From JAXMBN01 sp046349875 (GTDB lineage: Bacteria; Planctomycetota; Planctomycetia; Pirellulales; Pirellulaceae), in assembly GCA_046349875.1 (NCBI GenBank), contig JAXMBN010000014.1:76935-140934 (forward strand): a stretch of DNA of 64,000 nucleotides. Reading direction: 5' to 3'. Under the pieces are notes generated by a model that was given only the letters and a program-made list of their open reading frames with translations, was not told the DNA's origin and did not search any database. This document shows, piece after piece, positions 43,439 to 52,800 of the stretch; the stretch's first letter is position 1; the number at the start of each line of letters is the position of its first letter. A program made the position numbers and the translations under genes.

Positions 43439-45325
43439 ATGCCCGACCTGATCGCACAAGGACCTCGCCCTCAAGATCGCTGGCGTCGTCCACTCCCCAC
43501 CACGGGAACGGACCCTGTCATTCTCGGACGGGCCACCCCGAGTTTTGCCGTGCCCTGGGATGATCGAATCTCCCGTAAACACGCCATGCTCACCTGGGAT
43601 GGCAAATCGCTCGAAGTCAATCGTTTGCTTGAGGCTCGCAATCCGGTGTTCTATCGCGGGATGCGACGCGATCAGTTTCGCATTGCGATCGGAGACCATT
43701 TCGTCATCGGGCAAACGACGTTTTCGCTGGTCGATCAGCGTGTCCGCATACAGTCCGATGAACCCCCTGCGTTAACCGAACATACCTTCGCAGCATCTCA
43801 ACTGCGTCAGGCTCGCTATCGCGATGCCGATCGTCGTATCGAAGTACTCAGCCGCTTACCCGAAATCATCCAAGGTAGTAGTACCGACAATGAGCTTTTC
43901 GTTCGGGTCGTCAACGTCTTGATGCAAGGGATCGAAAAGGCGAGCTTTGTAGCCATCGTCGCCGACCCGAATTTTCGCGATCGCGACTCGCTTGAATTGC
44001 CACCTATCGAGTCGACGCCTATCCATCCCATGCCACCATCCGATGCACTCGACGCGACGTCGCTTCGTGGCGCAGATGATATCGCAGTCCTGCATTGGGA
44101 TTGCCGCAATTTAACCGGTCAACACTTTTCTCCAAGCGCACAACTCATTCGACAAGCCCTCGCCACCAATCAAAGTGTTCTGCACGTTTGGAGTCGAGCC
44201 GTTCAGAAATCGGAATCGCAGTCCTATACGCAAAGCGAAAATGTCGACTGGGCTTTTTGCTCTCCTATCCATGGTGAAGCATGTCCCGGTTGGGCCATCT
44301 ATGTTGCGGGCGATTTCGGTTCGCTCTCACCATCCAGCGGAAATGCAACCGTGGCCATCGCTGCCGATCTGCAAGATGATCTCAAGTTTGCAGAACTGGC
44401 TTCCACGACACTGGCTACCATTCGGCAATCGCGATTCCTTCAGCGCCGGCAAGACTCTCTACGCCCCTTCTTCGCCCCTGTGGTCCTTCAGGCCTTGGCC
44501 TCAAGGGAACCCGACGAAGTATTGGCTCCCCGCGAAACCAATGTCTCTGTCTTGTTTTGCGACTTGCGTGGTTTCTCAAAGCAAAGCGAAGAGTCAGCGG
44601 ATCGTTTGCTCGAGTTGCTACATCGCGTCAGCGATGCCCTAGGGGTAATGACGCATCACATCTTAGCTGCAGGAGGTGTTGTCGGTGACTTCCATGGAGA
44701 TGCGGCTATGGGGTTCTGGGGTTGGCCCTTCGAAGACACTTCCACGGTACTTCAAGCCTGCCAAGCAGCTCTAGCCATTCAAGCTGAATTTGAAGCGTCC
44801 TCACGTATCGAAAACCATCCACTTGCCAAGTTCCGCGCAGGTCTTGGCATTGCCACTGGCCGAGCCGTCGCAGGACAAATTGGTACGACGGATCAAGTGA
44901 AGGTGACTGTGTTTGGTCCAGTCGTCAACTTAGCGTCGCGACTCGAGAGTATGACCAAACAACTTCAAGCTCCCATCCTTATCGATGAGATGACGGCCGA
45001 GCGAATACGGAAAGAAGTCCCTCCTTCCATTGCCCGAACACGGCGCGTGGCTCGCGTGCAACCTGTGGGTATCCATTCACCATTAATGGTAAGCGAATTG
45101 CTCCCGCCGGAAGGATCGGATAGCATCCTCACGCAAGCCCACATCGATGCGTACGAACGTGCGGTAGATTCATTGCAAGAAGGAAACTGGGCAGAGGCCT
45201 TTCGGCAACTTCACTTGGTTCCGGCTGAAGATCGCGTCAAAGACTTCTTAACGGTCTTCATCGCACAACATGGCCGCACACCACCAAGCGATTGGAAGGG
45301 CTACATTCGCCTTCCAGAAAAGTGA
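43439..45325 (+). CDS. FHA-GAF-class III adenylate/guanylate cyclase
   Basis: A 628-residue soluble signalling enzyme. An N-terminal FHA domain (about residues 20-105) has ILGRATPSFAVPWDDRISRK with the conserved Arg and the SRKH loop that binds phosphothreonine. A GAF-like domain follows at about 140-340 (DNELFVRVVNVLMQGIEKAS). The class III cyclase domain spans about 370-550: metal site VSVLFCDLRGFSKQS, second Asp in VGDFHGDAAMGFWG, GIATGRAVAGQIGT, and the transition-state segment VFGPVVNLASRLESM with Asn/Arg. The spacing of catalytic residues looks complete, so it should be active. The FHA domain could couple it to Ser/Thr kinases, of which one is encoded 11 kb away. Confidence 0.92.
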   Translation: MPDLIAQGPRPQDRWRRPLPTTGTDPVILGRATPSFAVPWDDRISRKHAMLTWDGKSLEVNRLLEARNPVFYRGMRRDQFRIAIGDHFVIGQTTFSLVDQRVRIQSDEPPALTEHTFAASQLRQARYRDADRRIEVLSRLPEIIQGSSTDNELFVRVVNVLMQGIEKASFVAIVADPNFRDRDSLELPPIESTPIHPMPPSDALDATSLRGADDIAVLHWDCRNLTGQHFSPSAQLIRQALATNQSVLHVWSRAVQKSESQSYTQSENVDWAFCSPIHGEACPGWAIYVAGDFGSLSPSSGNATVAIAADLQDDLKFAELASTTLATIRQSRFLQRRQDSLRPFFAPVVLQALASREPDEVLAPRETNVSVLFCDLRGFSKQSEESADRLLELLHRVSDALGVMTHHILAAGGVVGDFHGDAAMGFWGWPFEDTSTVLQACQAALAIQAEFEASSRIENHPLAKFRAGLGIATGRAVAGQIGTTDQVKVTVFGPVVNLASRLESMTKQLQAPILIDEMTAERIRKEVPPSIARTRRVARVQPVGIHSPLMVSELLPPEGSDSILTQAHIDAYERAVDSLQEGNWAEAFRQLHLVPAEDRVKDFLTVFIAQHGRTPPSDWKGYIRLPEK

Positions 45326-45373
45326 TCCTTGATCACGAAGAAGAAGCGACATCCTTCACGCTTATAGAAAAAA

Positions 45374-45458
45374 TACCGCTGGCGGGAGTCGAACCCGCAC
45401 GGCCGATCAAGGCCCTCGGATTTTAAGTCCGATACGTCTGCCATTCCGTCACAGCGGC
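45374..45458 (-). tRNA. tRNA-Leu (anticodon UAA)
   Basis: An 85-base class II tRNA on the minus strand. The acceptor stem GCCGCTG pairs with CAGCGGT, with a terminal G-U and discriminator A. The anticodon stem-loop is CGGAC-TTAAAA-TCCG with TAA in the loop. A variable arm of about 15 bases (GGGCCTTGATCGGCC) follows, as expected for leucine. The T-arm GCGGGTTCGACTCCCGC is perfect. CCA is not encoded. It sits between the cyclase gene and metH. Confidence 0.95.
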
Positions 45459-45570
45459 ATCCATGGGTTCGAGCCTAGCATCGCCCCCACGAAGGTGCTC
45501 ATTCTACGCAGATCCTCTACTTCTCGCTAGAACCATCTGCGTTCCAGCGAGAAGACCCACGGGGCAAGGA

Positions 45571-48500
45571 CTAAACCTCGTAACCGAGATTGGGTGCAAG
45601 CCATCGCTCCACTTCGCGAAGCGACATTCCTTTGCGGCGAGCATAATCCTGGACTTGATCTTGGGTAACGCGATCCACGGCGAAATACCTGGCTTGCGGA
45701 TGCCCAAAATAGAAGCCACTCACACTGGCGGCAGGCCACATCGCACACGATTCGGTCAAGTCCACACCCAGTCGCTTGGTAGCGTCTGTCAATTCAAACA
45801 AAATCCGCTTCTCGGTATGGTCAGGGCAAGCTGGATATCCAGGCGCCGGACGAATCCCGCGATACATTTCTTCGATGAGCTGATCGTTGTTCAAGTTTTC
45901 CTGGGTACCATATCCCCAATCGCGTCGAGCTTGCAAATGCAAGTACTCGGCAAAGGCCTCGGCCAAGCGATCGGCCAATGCCTTGACCATGATGGCGTTG
46001 TAGTCGTCATGCTTGGACTCGTACTCTTTGGCCAACTCATCGGCTCCATGCCCCGTCGTCACGACAAAGGCTCCCATGTAGTCTTCACGTCCACTTCCGA
46101 CAGGAGCCACATAATCGGCCAAGGATCGATAATCCGCCTGTCCTTTGCGCTCCCATTGCTGCCTGAGGAAATGAAAGCGAGTCAATTCATGTTGACGCGA
46201 TTCATCGCTATACAAGATTACGTCATCTCCATCGCTTGCCGCAGGCCAGAATCCATAGACGGCTCCACCGCGAAGTGCCTTCGACGAGATTAGCTGCTCG
46301 AGCAGCGCTTGAGCATTCGCATAGAGTTCGCGAGCTTGTTCACCGTACGTAGCATCTTCCAATATCTTGGGATACTTCCCTTTTAGTTCCCAAGCCATGA
46401 AGAAGGGAGACCAATCGATGAACGGGACGAGCTTGCGAAGATCGAAATCTTGAAGCTCTCGCAATCCCGTGAACGATGGTCGATCGATCGCTACTGTATT
46501 CCAGTCGCAAGAAAACTTCTTGGCACACGCTTCCGCATACGGTACCAGTTTAACCTGTCGCGCTTGATAGCTTGCCGCAAGCTCTTCCTGCAGCTTTCGG
46601 TTGGCCTCTACCAAAGCGGGCTTGGCTTCGGGATTGCACAACTGATCGACCACACCCGCGCTGCGCGAGGCATCGAGCACATGCACCACCGGTTGCTTGT
46701 AATGAGGAGCGATCTTAACTGCTGTATGTTTGGCACTCGTGGTCGCACCACCGATCAATAGTGGAATTGTCATCCCTGTTCGTTGCATCTCTTTCGCAAC
46801 GTGAACCATTTCATCCAAACTAGGTGTGATCAATCCAGAGAGCCCGATGACGTCTACACCATGCTTCTTGGCCGCATCGAGTATCTTCTCGCACGACACC
46901 ATCACTCCCATGTCCACCACTTCAAAATTGTTGCAACCCAACACGACCCCAACAATGTTCTTGCCGATATCGTGCACGTCACCTTTGACCGTGGCCATCA
47001 ACACCTTGGCCCGCGCCGGTTGATTCTCGATGCCCAGGTCCCGTTTCTCTTGTTCCATGTAAGGCGTGAGATACCCAACCGCCTTCTTCATCACGCGAGC
47101 ACTCTTGACGACTTGCGGCAAAAACATCTTGCCAGCACCAAAGAGATCTCCCACGACTCCCATTCCATCCATCAAGGGACCTTCGATCACTTCGAGGCAT
47201 CGCTTGCATTGCTGGCGAGCCTCCTCCACATCGACTTCGATGTACTTGTCGATCCCTTGAATCAACGCATGCTTCAATCGTTCGCGCACCGTTCCCTGCC
47301 GCCACTCCAGATTCTCACCTGAAGTCTTCTTCCCTTCACCGTGAACAGTGGCGGCGAAGGCCAACATCCTTTCGGTGGCATCTTTCCGACGATTCAACAA
47401 TACATCTTCGACATGTTCGAGCATGTCCTTGGGAATATCTTCATAGACTGCCAACTGTCCGGCATTCACGATCCCCATATCCATACCAGCGCGAATGGCA
47501 TGATAGAGAAACGCAGAGTGCATCGCTTCGCGGACCACATCGTTACCGCGGAAGGAGAAGCTGATATTGCTAACCCCACCGCTCACCTTTGCACCGGGAC
47601 ATTCCTTTTTGATAAGGCGAGTGGCATCGATGAAGTTGACTGCATAGTTGTCATGCTCTTCAATCCCAGTTGCGACCGTCAAAATGTTGGGATCGAAAAT
47701 GATATCTTCGGCAGGAAATCCCACCTGCTCCGTCAGAATGGTATAGGCTCGCTTGCAAATGCGAACCTTCTCTTGCGTTTCGGTGGCTTGGCCCTGCTCA
47801 TCAAAAGCCATCACGACCACGGCAGCCCCATACTGTCGCACCAATCCCGCGCGACGTATGAATTCGGCTTCTCCGTCTTTGAGACTGATCGAGTTGACAA
47901 TGGCCTTCCCTTGGACGTTTTGCAATCCAGCTTCGAGCACTTCCCACTTGCTGCTATCGATCATGACGGGAACCGATCCAGCCACATGGTCACCAGCGAT
48001 CAATCGCAAGTAACGCGTCATCGCTTCGACACCATCCAAAAGCGCATCGTCCATATTGATGTCGATGATTGTGGCACCGTTCTCCACTTGCTGTCGAGCC
48101 ACTTCCACCGCTTCATCAAACTTGTCGTTGCGGATGAGTCTTGCAAACGCTTTGGAACCGGTCACGTTGGTGCGTTCACCCACCATCGTGAATTGAGTCT
48201 CCGGTCGCAACGTTAAAGGCCGAGATCCACTCAATCGAGTCCAAACGATTGGCTCAGGATCCTTTCGAGGCTTGATCGACTGAACCCGCTGCGCAATGGC
48301 ATAGATATGATCCGGGGTAGTTCCACAACATCCACCAACGATATTCAACCAACCCTGGCTCGCGAAATCTTCGATCAAATCCGCCATGCGACTCGGCGTG
48401 AGATCGTATTGCCCCATTTCATTCGGAAGACCTGCATTGGGATGGCACGAAATCGGAACCGCTGAAACATGCGACAACTCTTCCAAGTGAGGTCGCATCA

Positions 48501-49275
48501 CATCGGGACCCAAAGCACAGTTCATCCCCACGGAAAGCATCGGGAAGTGACTGATGGCCGCCCAAAAGGCTTCGACCGTCTGCCCGCTCACGAAGGTACC
48601 ACCTCCCTCACCGAACGTGGCGCTCACCATCACAGGAACGCGATTGCCCGATTCTTGGAAATACTGCGCGATCGCAAACAAACATGTCTTGAGATTGAGC
48701 GTATCGATCGCGGTTTCAGGAAGGAGCAAATCGACGCCGCCTTCAACCAGGGCCGCAACCTGAGCTTTATAACTTTCGACCATCTGCATGTAGTCGACAT
48801 CGCGGTGCGCAGCATCTTCAGGATTCACACTTATCGCTAGCTGTTTCGTCGTGGGTCCGATACTACCCGCAACAAAACATCGCCTTCCCGGTTGATTGCG
48901 TTCTACATGTTCGACTGCTTTGCGAGCACAATCGACCGCTGCAAAATTGATCTCGCGCACCAGTTCGTTCGGCAATCCAAATTCGATCATACCGATCGGA
49001 CTGGCTCCAAATGAATTGGTCTCAATAATGTCCGCACCGGCTTCTAAATAGGCACGATGGATGTTGGTAATGGAATCCGGTTGCGTCAAACAAAGGATGT
49101 CTGAAAATCGAACCAGGTCCTTCTCGCGATCATGACCGGCGAATCGTGTTCCGCGCACTGCGGCTTCATCAAACTTCAATCGCTGGATCATCGATCCCAT
49201 AGCACCATCGAGAATAACGATGCGGTCGCGAATTAAAGAAGGAAGAATATCAGTGGGCTTTGCTGTCTTTAGCAT
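45571..49275 (-). CDS. metH: Cobalamin-dependent methionine synthase
   Basis: Transfers the methyl group of methyltetrahydrofolate to homocysteine through cobalamin. The 1234 residues cover all four modules. The homocysteine domain has zinc Cys in MNCALGPDVM and VGGCCGTTPDHI. The folate domain has GERTNVTGSKAFARLI and DINMDDALLDG. The cobalamin module has the cofactor His in DVHDIGKNIVGVVLG and DVIGLSGLITPSLDEM. The reactivation domain has YGFWPAASDGDDVILY and the final SAM-binding segment MWPAASVSGFYFGHPQARYF. Length and order match E. coli MetH. The gene is clean over 3.7 kb. No cobalamin riboswitch was recognised upstream. Confidence 0.97.
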   Translation of the reverse strand: MLKTAKPTDILPSLIRDRIVILDGAMGSMIQRLKFDEAAVRGTRFAGHDREKDLVRFSDILCLTQPDSITNIHRAYLEAGADIIETNSFGASPIGMIEFGLPNELVREINFAAVDCARKAVEHVERNQPGRRCFVAGSIGPTTKQLAISVNPEDAAHRDVDYMQMVESYKAQVAALVEGGVDLLLPETAIDTLNLKTCLFAIAQYFQESGNRVPVMVSATFGEGGGTFVSGQTVEAFWAAISHFPMLSVGMNCALGPDVMRPHLEELSHVSAVPISCHPNAGLPNEMGQYDLTPSRMADLIEDFASQGWLNIVGGCCGTTPDHIYAIAQRVQSIKPRKDPEPIVWTRLSGSRPLTLRPETQFTMVGERTNVTGSKAFARLIRNDKFDEAVEVARQQVENGATIIDINMDDALLDGVEAMTRYLRLIAGDHVAGSVPVMIDSSKWEVLEAGLQNVQGKAIVNSISLKDGEAEFIRRAGLVRQYGAAVVVMAFDEQGQATETQEKVRICKRAYTILTEQVGFPAEDIIFDPNILTVATGIEEHDNYAVNFIDATRLIKKECPGAKVSGGVSNISFSFRGNDVVREAMHSAFLYHAIRAGMDMGIVNAGQLAVYEDIPKDMLEHVEDVLLNRRKDATERMLAFAATVHGEGKKTSGENLEWRQGTVRERLKHALIQGIDKYIEVDVEEARQQCKRCLEVIEGPLMDGMGVVGDLFGAGKMFLPQVVKSARVMKKAVGYLTPYMEQEKRDLGIENQPARAKVLMATVKGDVHDIGKNIVGVVLGCNNFEVVDMGVMVSCEKILDAAKKHGVDVIGLSGLITPSLDEMVHVAKEMQRTGMTIPLLIGGATTSAKHTAVKIAPHYKQPVVHVLDASRSAGVVDQLCNPEAKPALVEANRKLQEELAASYQARQVKLVPYAEACAKKFSCDWNTVAIDRPSFTGLRELQDFDLRKLVPFIDWSPFFMAWELKGKYPKILEDATYGEQARELYANAQALLEQLISSKALRGGAVYGFWPAASDGDDVILYSDESRQHELTRFHFLRQQWERKGQADYRSLADYVAPVGSGREDYMGAFVVTTGHGADELAKEYESKHDDYNAIMVKALADRLAEAFAEYLHLQARRDWGYGTQENLNNDQLIEEMYRGIRPAPGYPACPDHTEKRILFELTDATKRLGVDLTESCAMWPAASVSGFYFGHPQARYFAVDRVTQDQVQDYARRKGMSLREVERWLAPNLGYEV

Positions 49276-49661
49276 GCAAATCTCGACAAAGTCTTGGGAT
49301 TGATCTTCCCTTGTTCTCAGCGAAGCCGTAGCCTTCGCGAGGACAAAGTTTAGGTGGGAGCATGGCGGGCTAAGGCACGTTCATCAGACACCGAATCCCC
49401 TATTGTGGTTCAAATCCTACTATTTGAAACCGCAAAAAGAACGCAGTCCTAAAAGGAATTCCAGCTTACCTGGCCTACCCAGGCCGCAAATAACTCAAGA
49501 CCAGCAGGGTCGATGACGATGTACTGATTAACCTGAACTATCGGGTGGGTGTCTTCTAGGGATGGAAGCCGCCAACAGCGAAATTGTTACCCTCAATCGA
49601 AAATCGTTCCAGGCACTTGGGCTTCGAATTTCCATGTTTGCAGTGGAAGGATGGATCCGCC
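49276..49661. other. Divergent intergenic region upstream of metH
   Basis: About 385 bases between metH (leftward) and the repeat-rich membrane protein (rightward). A hairpin GCGAAG-CCGTAGC-CTTCGC lies near 49320-49340, in the likely metH leader. A B12 box and a SAM-type core were looked for and not found. GGAAGG upstream of 49662 serves the rightward gene. Promoters are not marked. Confidence 0.45.
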
Positions 49662-51362
49662 ATGGCAAGTTTTACGCGTCGTGAACAATCGGAAAGCTTT
49701 TTCGCAACGACCGGGGCTCGTACGTCCCCTCGTCCAGCCGATGCAACTCCGGTTCTTTTCCGCATCCCTAACCTGCGGGCAGATCGTTCGCATCGCCCTT
49801 CAATAGAGCAAGAAACCGCTGCGTCCGACGAGCGAGCAGTTGCCCCGTCGGCGCCTTACGCTGCATTACCCCCAAGTCTTGATACGGCACCGGTAGCGTC
49901 TGCTCCGCAGCCTTCCTTCACCCCTATTCCTGCTCCAAGCTTTGCTGTTGCACCCACGGCGCAAAAAAAGCCTTGGTATGCCACCTGGGGAAACCGCATC
50001 CTCATCCTTGCCTTGATCGGTACGGTTGGGTTCTTGGCTCTGCAACAGAACAAAGATAGCAGCGATCGAGCTACATCGGCTCTGATGGAAAAGGAAGGGA
50101 TCCAAGATTCCAACCTCGTTGAAAGCGTCGAAATCCCTTTGTTCACTCATGAGTCATCGCAACCACCCACGTTGATGGCATCGTTACCCAACGAGACGCC
50201 AACGGCTTCGGTGGAGAAGACGGAACCAAAACCAGAACCCACCTTAGAACTGGGTAATCCTGCACCTACGCTCGATCAAACCAAGTCGGCAGATGCACAG
50301 CCAAGCCCACCTTCCTTATTGCTTGGCAATCACTCGTCCCCTTCACCGTCCTTCGACTCATCGGCCAACGCACCCTCTCTCGACAAACCAGATCCAAACA
50401 AATCTGGTTTGGCTAACAACTCCATTCTCGATCGAACGCTGGAACCACCATCGTTAGTCCCAGCACCAAGCGATACAGGAACGGCTTCCTCTTCTCCACA
50501 AGACAGCGGTTCCTCAAACGCGATCGCTACAGCATCGCCAACGAACACGACGAAACCAGCTTTGATCGAAACCGACTACGAGAACTTGTCGACAGAAGCA
50601 TTGCTTGCTGCACGTCGTACCTTGATTCAACAATCATTCGCATCGAACTCGGCAAGTCCTTCGTCGCCTTATCGCACAACCTCCACAGCACCCGCTGGTT
50701 CGGTTCCCAACACGATCGCGACGGGTGCTCCTTCGATTCCAAACGTTCCAATGGGCGGCGGATCCCTCGGGGCAACACGCACGTCGGATACCATGCCTTA
50801 CAAGCCCATTGGCATCGGTGACACAATGCTCGGTTCAGGAACCAATTCGACTCAGCTCACAGGGCAACCTTATCCAGGTCCAACGCCCTCCCATCCAGGA
50901 ATTCCTTTCCCTTCCAACACGACGGCACCCGGTGGCATCTTGGCACCCAATAGCAATCCCACCATGGTCCCCAACACGACTCGAAAACCCTATCAACCAA
51001 TCGGTGCTTCGCTCGACCCATCCATGATGGGAACCGGCGCCATGCCTAACATGGCCCCGAACACATTGCCGAGTTCGTTCGCTCCTTCGATGAACTATCC
51101 TTCGGCCAATACGATGGCACCCAATACGATGGCACCCAATACGATGGCACCCAATACGATGGCACCCAATACGATGGCACCCACAGGCTACAACACAGCC
51201 GTTGGCACACAGGCTCCGCAAGCGGGCTTAGGTTTGATCCCCGGAACACAAGCGTACGTTCCGTCGATGCCCACGGGCTATGGTGGTGCGGTACCCAATT
51301 ACCCGCCCCTTCCGATGAACAATCCGATGGGTTCGCCATCCGTCCCAACCATGCAACGTTAA
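49662..51362 (+). CDS. Bitopic membrane protein with Pro/Thr/Ser/Asn-rich outer region and NTMAP repeats
   Basis: About 566 residues from the ATG giving MASFTRREQ, preceded by GGAAGG. The N-terminal 110 residues are polar and Pro/Ala-rich, probably cytoplasmic. A single membrane helix follows (ILILALIGTVGFLALQQ, with a preceding KKPWYATWGNR). The remaining 420 residues are low-complexity, Pro/Ser/Thr/Asn-rich, with few charges and no Cys, and look disordered and exported. Five NTMAP units lie at 51108-51182. The layout recalls ExeB-type partners of ExeA-like ATPases, but sequence similarity is not evident. It is followed on the same strand by a CpsD-like and an ExeA-like ATPase gene. No known family assigned. 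Confidence 0.7.
   Translation: MASFTRREQSESFFATTGARTSPRPADATPVLFRIPNLRADRSHRPSIEQETAASDERAVAPSAPYAALPPSLDTAPVASAPQPSFTPIPAPSFAVAPTAQKKPWYATWGNRILILALIGTVGFLALQQNKDSSDRATSALMEKEGIQDSNLVESVEIPLFTHESSQPPTLMASLPNETPTASVEKTEPKPEPTLELGNPAPTLDQTKSADAQPSPPSLLLGNHSSPSPSFDSSANAPSLDKPDPNKSGLANNSILDRTLEPPSLVPAPSDTGTASSSPQDSGSSNAIATASPTNTTKPALIETDYENLSTEALLAARRTLIQQSFASNSASPSSPYRTTSTAPAGSVPNTIATGAPSIPNVPMGGGSLGATRTSDTMPYKPIGIGDTMLGSGTNSTQLTGQPYPGPTPSHPGIPFPSNTTAPGGILAPNSNPTMVPNTTRKPYQPIGASLDPSMMGTGAMPNMAPNTLPSSFAPSMNYPSANTMAPNTMAPNTMAPNTMAPNTMAPTGYNTAVGTQAPQAGLGLIPGTQAYVPSMPTGYGGAVPNYPPLPMNNPMGSPSVPTMQR
51108..51182 (+). repeat. Five perfect tandem copies of a 15-bp unit
   Basis: The unit AATACGATGGCACCC is repeated five times without error inside the membrane-protein gene, encoding NTMAP x5. 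Related degenerate units (NTLPSS, NTTAP, NTTRK) lie around it. Perfect identity at DNA level suggests recent expansion by slippage, so the copy number may differ between strains. Confidence 0.95.
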
Positions 51363-51412
51363 GCCATTCCGTTCACTACTTCGATGCTTTATCGAACTGC
51401 CAAGAGGCCCAT

Positions 51413-52737
51413 ATGAGCTCTCTCAACAAAGCCTTCATCCAAGTCTACAAGAAGAATCCGAAGTCTTCGGATCGCGTGAATGGTCCCCACTTCACTATCG
51501 AATCGGAATCGAAGCCCGAATCGCAGGGTGGAAAGGTGGCACCATCCGCTTCGGCTTCCACCGAAGGTACCGTTCATTTCTTTCGAATCGATCCACCATC
51601 CGATACTGCGTCACAACCGTGGCTCATGTCCTCGGTATCGACTTTGGGGATCGATGAATACATCGCACACTCGAACCAAGCTCCCGCTGCAACCAAGCCG
51701 GAAGCCAAAACCAAGTCTCCCATTGATTCAAACAAAAGCGCTTCGGTATCGATCCCATCTGCTCGCACCGATACATTCCCCAATGATCTGCCAACCGCAC
51801 CTTCGCAAGAAGCAGTTCCCATTCAGCCCATCGTAGCGAAGACTTCGATGGCCGCGCCGATTCTTCGAACCGAAGAAGAAAGTCGACTCGACCAAGACTT
51901 CTATTCCAATTGGGTTTCCGCAACACCAACCGCCCAAAAGGAAATTTACGCGAAGGAGACAGTTCTTCCGAAGCCCACATTCCAAGAACCCGCGTTCCAA
52001 GAACCCGCGGCAGCCGTCATCTACCATGCGCCACCTGCCACGGTACGCGAAGAATCACCGCAAGAATCCACCCTTCCCTTCCAAGCTGTATGGGAAGTGG
52101 ATGCGTTTCAATGGCCCAGCGTCATCCACGATCTTCATCGTCGCGATCCTTCGATCTTGGTCGAAGTTGGAAAGCACCTTCGCAACGCTTGTCGCACGGG
52201 ATTGAAGGTAATCGCAGTCACTAGCGAAGGAGCCCGAACAAGGGCGAACGACCGTCGCTCTGTGCATGGCACGAGCTGCCGCGGAAAGTCTGGATTGACA
52301 GTGGCTCTGATGGATGCCGATCTTCACCATCCCGAGCTTGCAGACAAGCTGAACCTGGAAATGGCTCATGGATGGGAAGAAGCCGTCCTACGCAGTTACC
52401 GCTCGAAGAAACGGCCCATCCACTCGATCGAGGATCGGATCACTCTGATACCTCCTGACTTGCCGTCCCAATCCATTGCAACTCGCTCCCGATCACCCCA
52501 AGGTTCAGAACATCACTTCGAAGACTTTCGCAGAGTTTTGATTTGGTTGTGATCGACTCGCAGCATCTTTCGCATCCTGCAAGTCGATTGGTTGGCGGTG
52601 GTATCGACACGCCGATCCATGCAGCGGTACTCGTTGTGGATCCTTCTCCCAATAACGAACCATTGATCCAGGATTGCGTTCGCCGCCTTGGCCGTCAAGG
52701 AATCGATTCGGTGGGATTGGTCGAGAACTTTCAATAG
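51413..52737 (+). pseudogene. CpsD/ParA-like P-loop ATPase (BY-kinase-like) with disordered N-terminus, frame broken
   Basis: The clean part (51413-52230) encodes about 270 residues: MSSLNKAFIQVYKKNP, then a Pro/Ser-rich linker including a duplicated FQEPA, then AFQWPSVIHDLHRRDP. The P-loop region must be read with frame changes near 52231, 52289, 52394, 52416, 52455 and 52537. This yields PEQGRTTVALCMARAAAESG, LTVALMDADLHHPELADKLN, EDRITLIP and FDLVVIDSQHLSHPASRLVG, ending VGLVENFQ at 52737. The pattern is that of CpsD/Wzc-like or MinD/ParA-like ATPases of polysaccharide systems. Walker A is degenerate (GRTT). No Tyr-rich tail is seen. The breaks are probably sequence errors. An ExeA-like gene follows. 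Confidence 0.65.
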
Positions 52738-52800
52738 ACGATTTCTCTCGCCCTTATCGCGATAGAAAACGCTCTGACTCATAGTGCAAGGAAGACGTCG

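Noticed and set aside
49395..49440. tRNA-like T-arm (GGTTCAAATCC) upstream of metH
   Set aside because: The flanking bases do not form a five-pair T-stem, and there is no matching anticodon or acceptor stem.
49276..49580. Cobalamin or SAM riboswitch upstream of metH
   Set aside because: No B12 box, no SAM-I core and no SAH-type core could be found on the minus strand.
51108..51182. CRISPR-like array
   Set aside because: The repeats are contiguous 15-bp units within a gene, with no spacers and no cas genes.
50835..51348. Opposite-strand frames with repeated VPSYW or CHRIG units
   Set aside because: They are shadows of the NTMAP-coding 15-bp repeats, with no ribosome sites and no independent coding signature.
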